From assembly GCF_003967595.1 (NCBI RefSeq), contig NZ_BIFW01000001.1, positions 62,001-126,000 of the forward strand: a stretch of DNA of 64,000 nucleotides, read 5' to 3'. Positions 63,555 to 64,000 of the stretch are shown here, one piece after another. A program made the position numbers and the translations under genes. The notes under the pieces are model-generated. The model worked only from the letters and a program-made list of their open reading frames with translations. It had not been told where the DNA came from and did not search any database. The first letter of the stretch is position 1; each line of letters starts with the position of its first letter. Source of the DNA: Companilactobacillus musae. Lineage in GTDB: Bacteria; Bacillota; Bacilli; Lactobacillales; Lactobacillaceae.

Positions 63555-64000
63555 TTAGACTGTTTTTACCTTGCTATTAGCCACTTTAGTTTGTGGCATA
63601 ACTAGGTTAAGGATAATAGCTGCGATTGCTGCTACAGCAATTGGTGAACCTAATAGATATTGTAAAATTTGAGGTGCGTTTTTGGTTACATTAGCGGGTA
63701 AAAGAACCAAGGCTAATGTCAAAATAATTGGAATACCAATAATGTAAAGGTCGCGGTCAGTTGTTTCTAAACCACGGATAACATTTAAACCATTAAGCAT
63801 GATAGTAACAGTGATGATGGCGAATACTCCACCAATAACTGGTGCAGGAATCGCTGCTAGAAAAGCTGATAATTTGCTGAAGAATCCTAGAACTGAGAAC
63901 CAAATACCGGCAAATAAGAAAACTCGTTTACTAGCGACGCCAGTAATAGAGATGACACCAGCGTTAGTTGAATAACCTGTTACAGGAGTTGTACCAAGTA
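63555..64000 (-). CDS. NCS2-family nucleobase (xanthine/uracil) permease, C-terminal part
   Basis: The frame is open from the window end at about 63998 to the stop at 63555, so the 5' part lies outside. It reads GTTPVTGYSTNAGVISITGVASKR, seen as TPVTGYSTNAGVI then ITGVASKR, the motif around segment 10 of xanthine permeases. FAGIWFSVLGFFSKL, IPAPVIGGVF and three further hydrophobic segments follow. A methionine at 63800 is internal and is not the start. Xanthine or uracil is the likely substrate; the motif slightly favours xanthine-type members. Confidence 0.88.
   Translation of the reverse strand, partial: LGTTPVTGYSTNAGVISITGVASKRVFLFAGIWFSVLGFFSKLSAFLAAIPAPVIGGVFAIITVTIMLNGLNVIRGLETTDRDLYIIGIPIILTLALVLLPANVTKNAPQILQYLLGSPIAVAAIAAIILNLVMPQTKVANSKVKTV

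Overview
The window is a continuous piece of low-GC Gram-positive chromosome. The gene order, the strong Shine-Dalgarno sites with many TTG and GTG starts, the T-box and PyrR leaders, the D-lactate dehydrogenase, the lactate permease and the PTS genes point to a lactic acid bacterium of the Lactobacillaceae. The genus cannot be proved from the sequence alone. I see no rRNA, tRNA, CRISPR array, insertion sequence or prophage.

Layout. 1-8450: the 3' end of ileS, a cold-shock protein, a drug-efflux-type MFS transporter, an ADP-ribose pyrophosphatase, mtnN, and the tRNA-thiolation pair of cysteine desulfurase and mnmA. 8450-8838: a 390-base gap that codes for nothing convincing but holds two adjacent, very stable palindromic structures. 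8839-12542: a histidine phosphatase, a TPR protein and recD2. 12683-16281 (minus strand): def, rpoY, rnjA and a lipid kinase. 16527-22502: ldhD and the pyruvate dehydrogenase genes pdhABCD, the two fates of pyruvate side by side. 22627-33228: a UPF0223 gene, suhB, typA, then ftsW-ylbG-rsmD-coaD-ylbL-comEA-comEC-holA. 33309-41823: rpsT, rpsO, rnjB, a TPR gene, tuf, tig, clpX and engB. 41824-43427: tyrS behind a T-box. 43428-48368: pyrBCFED behind two tandem PyrR attenuators.

After 48400 the content becomes accessory: small unknown membrane proteins, an ArsR-type regulator with a quinone-oxidoreductase-like gene, lactate permease, a thioesterase, a YfcC-type transporter with a dipeptidase behind a cre site, an aroA homologue that has lost several catalytic residues, a HAD phosphatase, orphan PTS IIB and IIA genes with an RpiR regulator, two tandem membrane diguanylate-cyclase-like proteins, and the 3' end of an NCS2 nucleobase permease.

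The best candidates for something undescribed are the structured element at 8583-8729, the active-site-deficient aroA homologue, the double PyrR gate before pyrB, and the block 59.2-63.5 kb. In that block a CcpA-type site, an orphan PTS pair, a sugar-phosphate-sensing regulator and two GGDEF proteins behind a perfect 15-bp inverted repeat may link sugar status to cyclic-di-nucleotide signalling. All functions are assigned by reading motifs and gene order; no database search was run.
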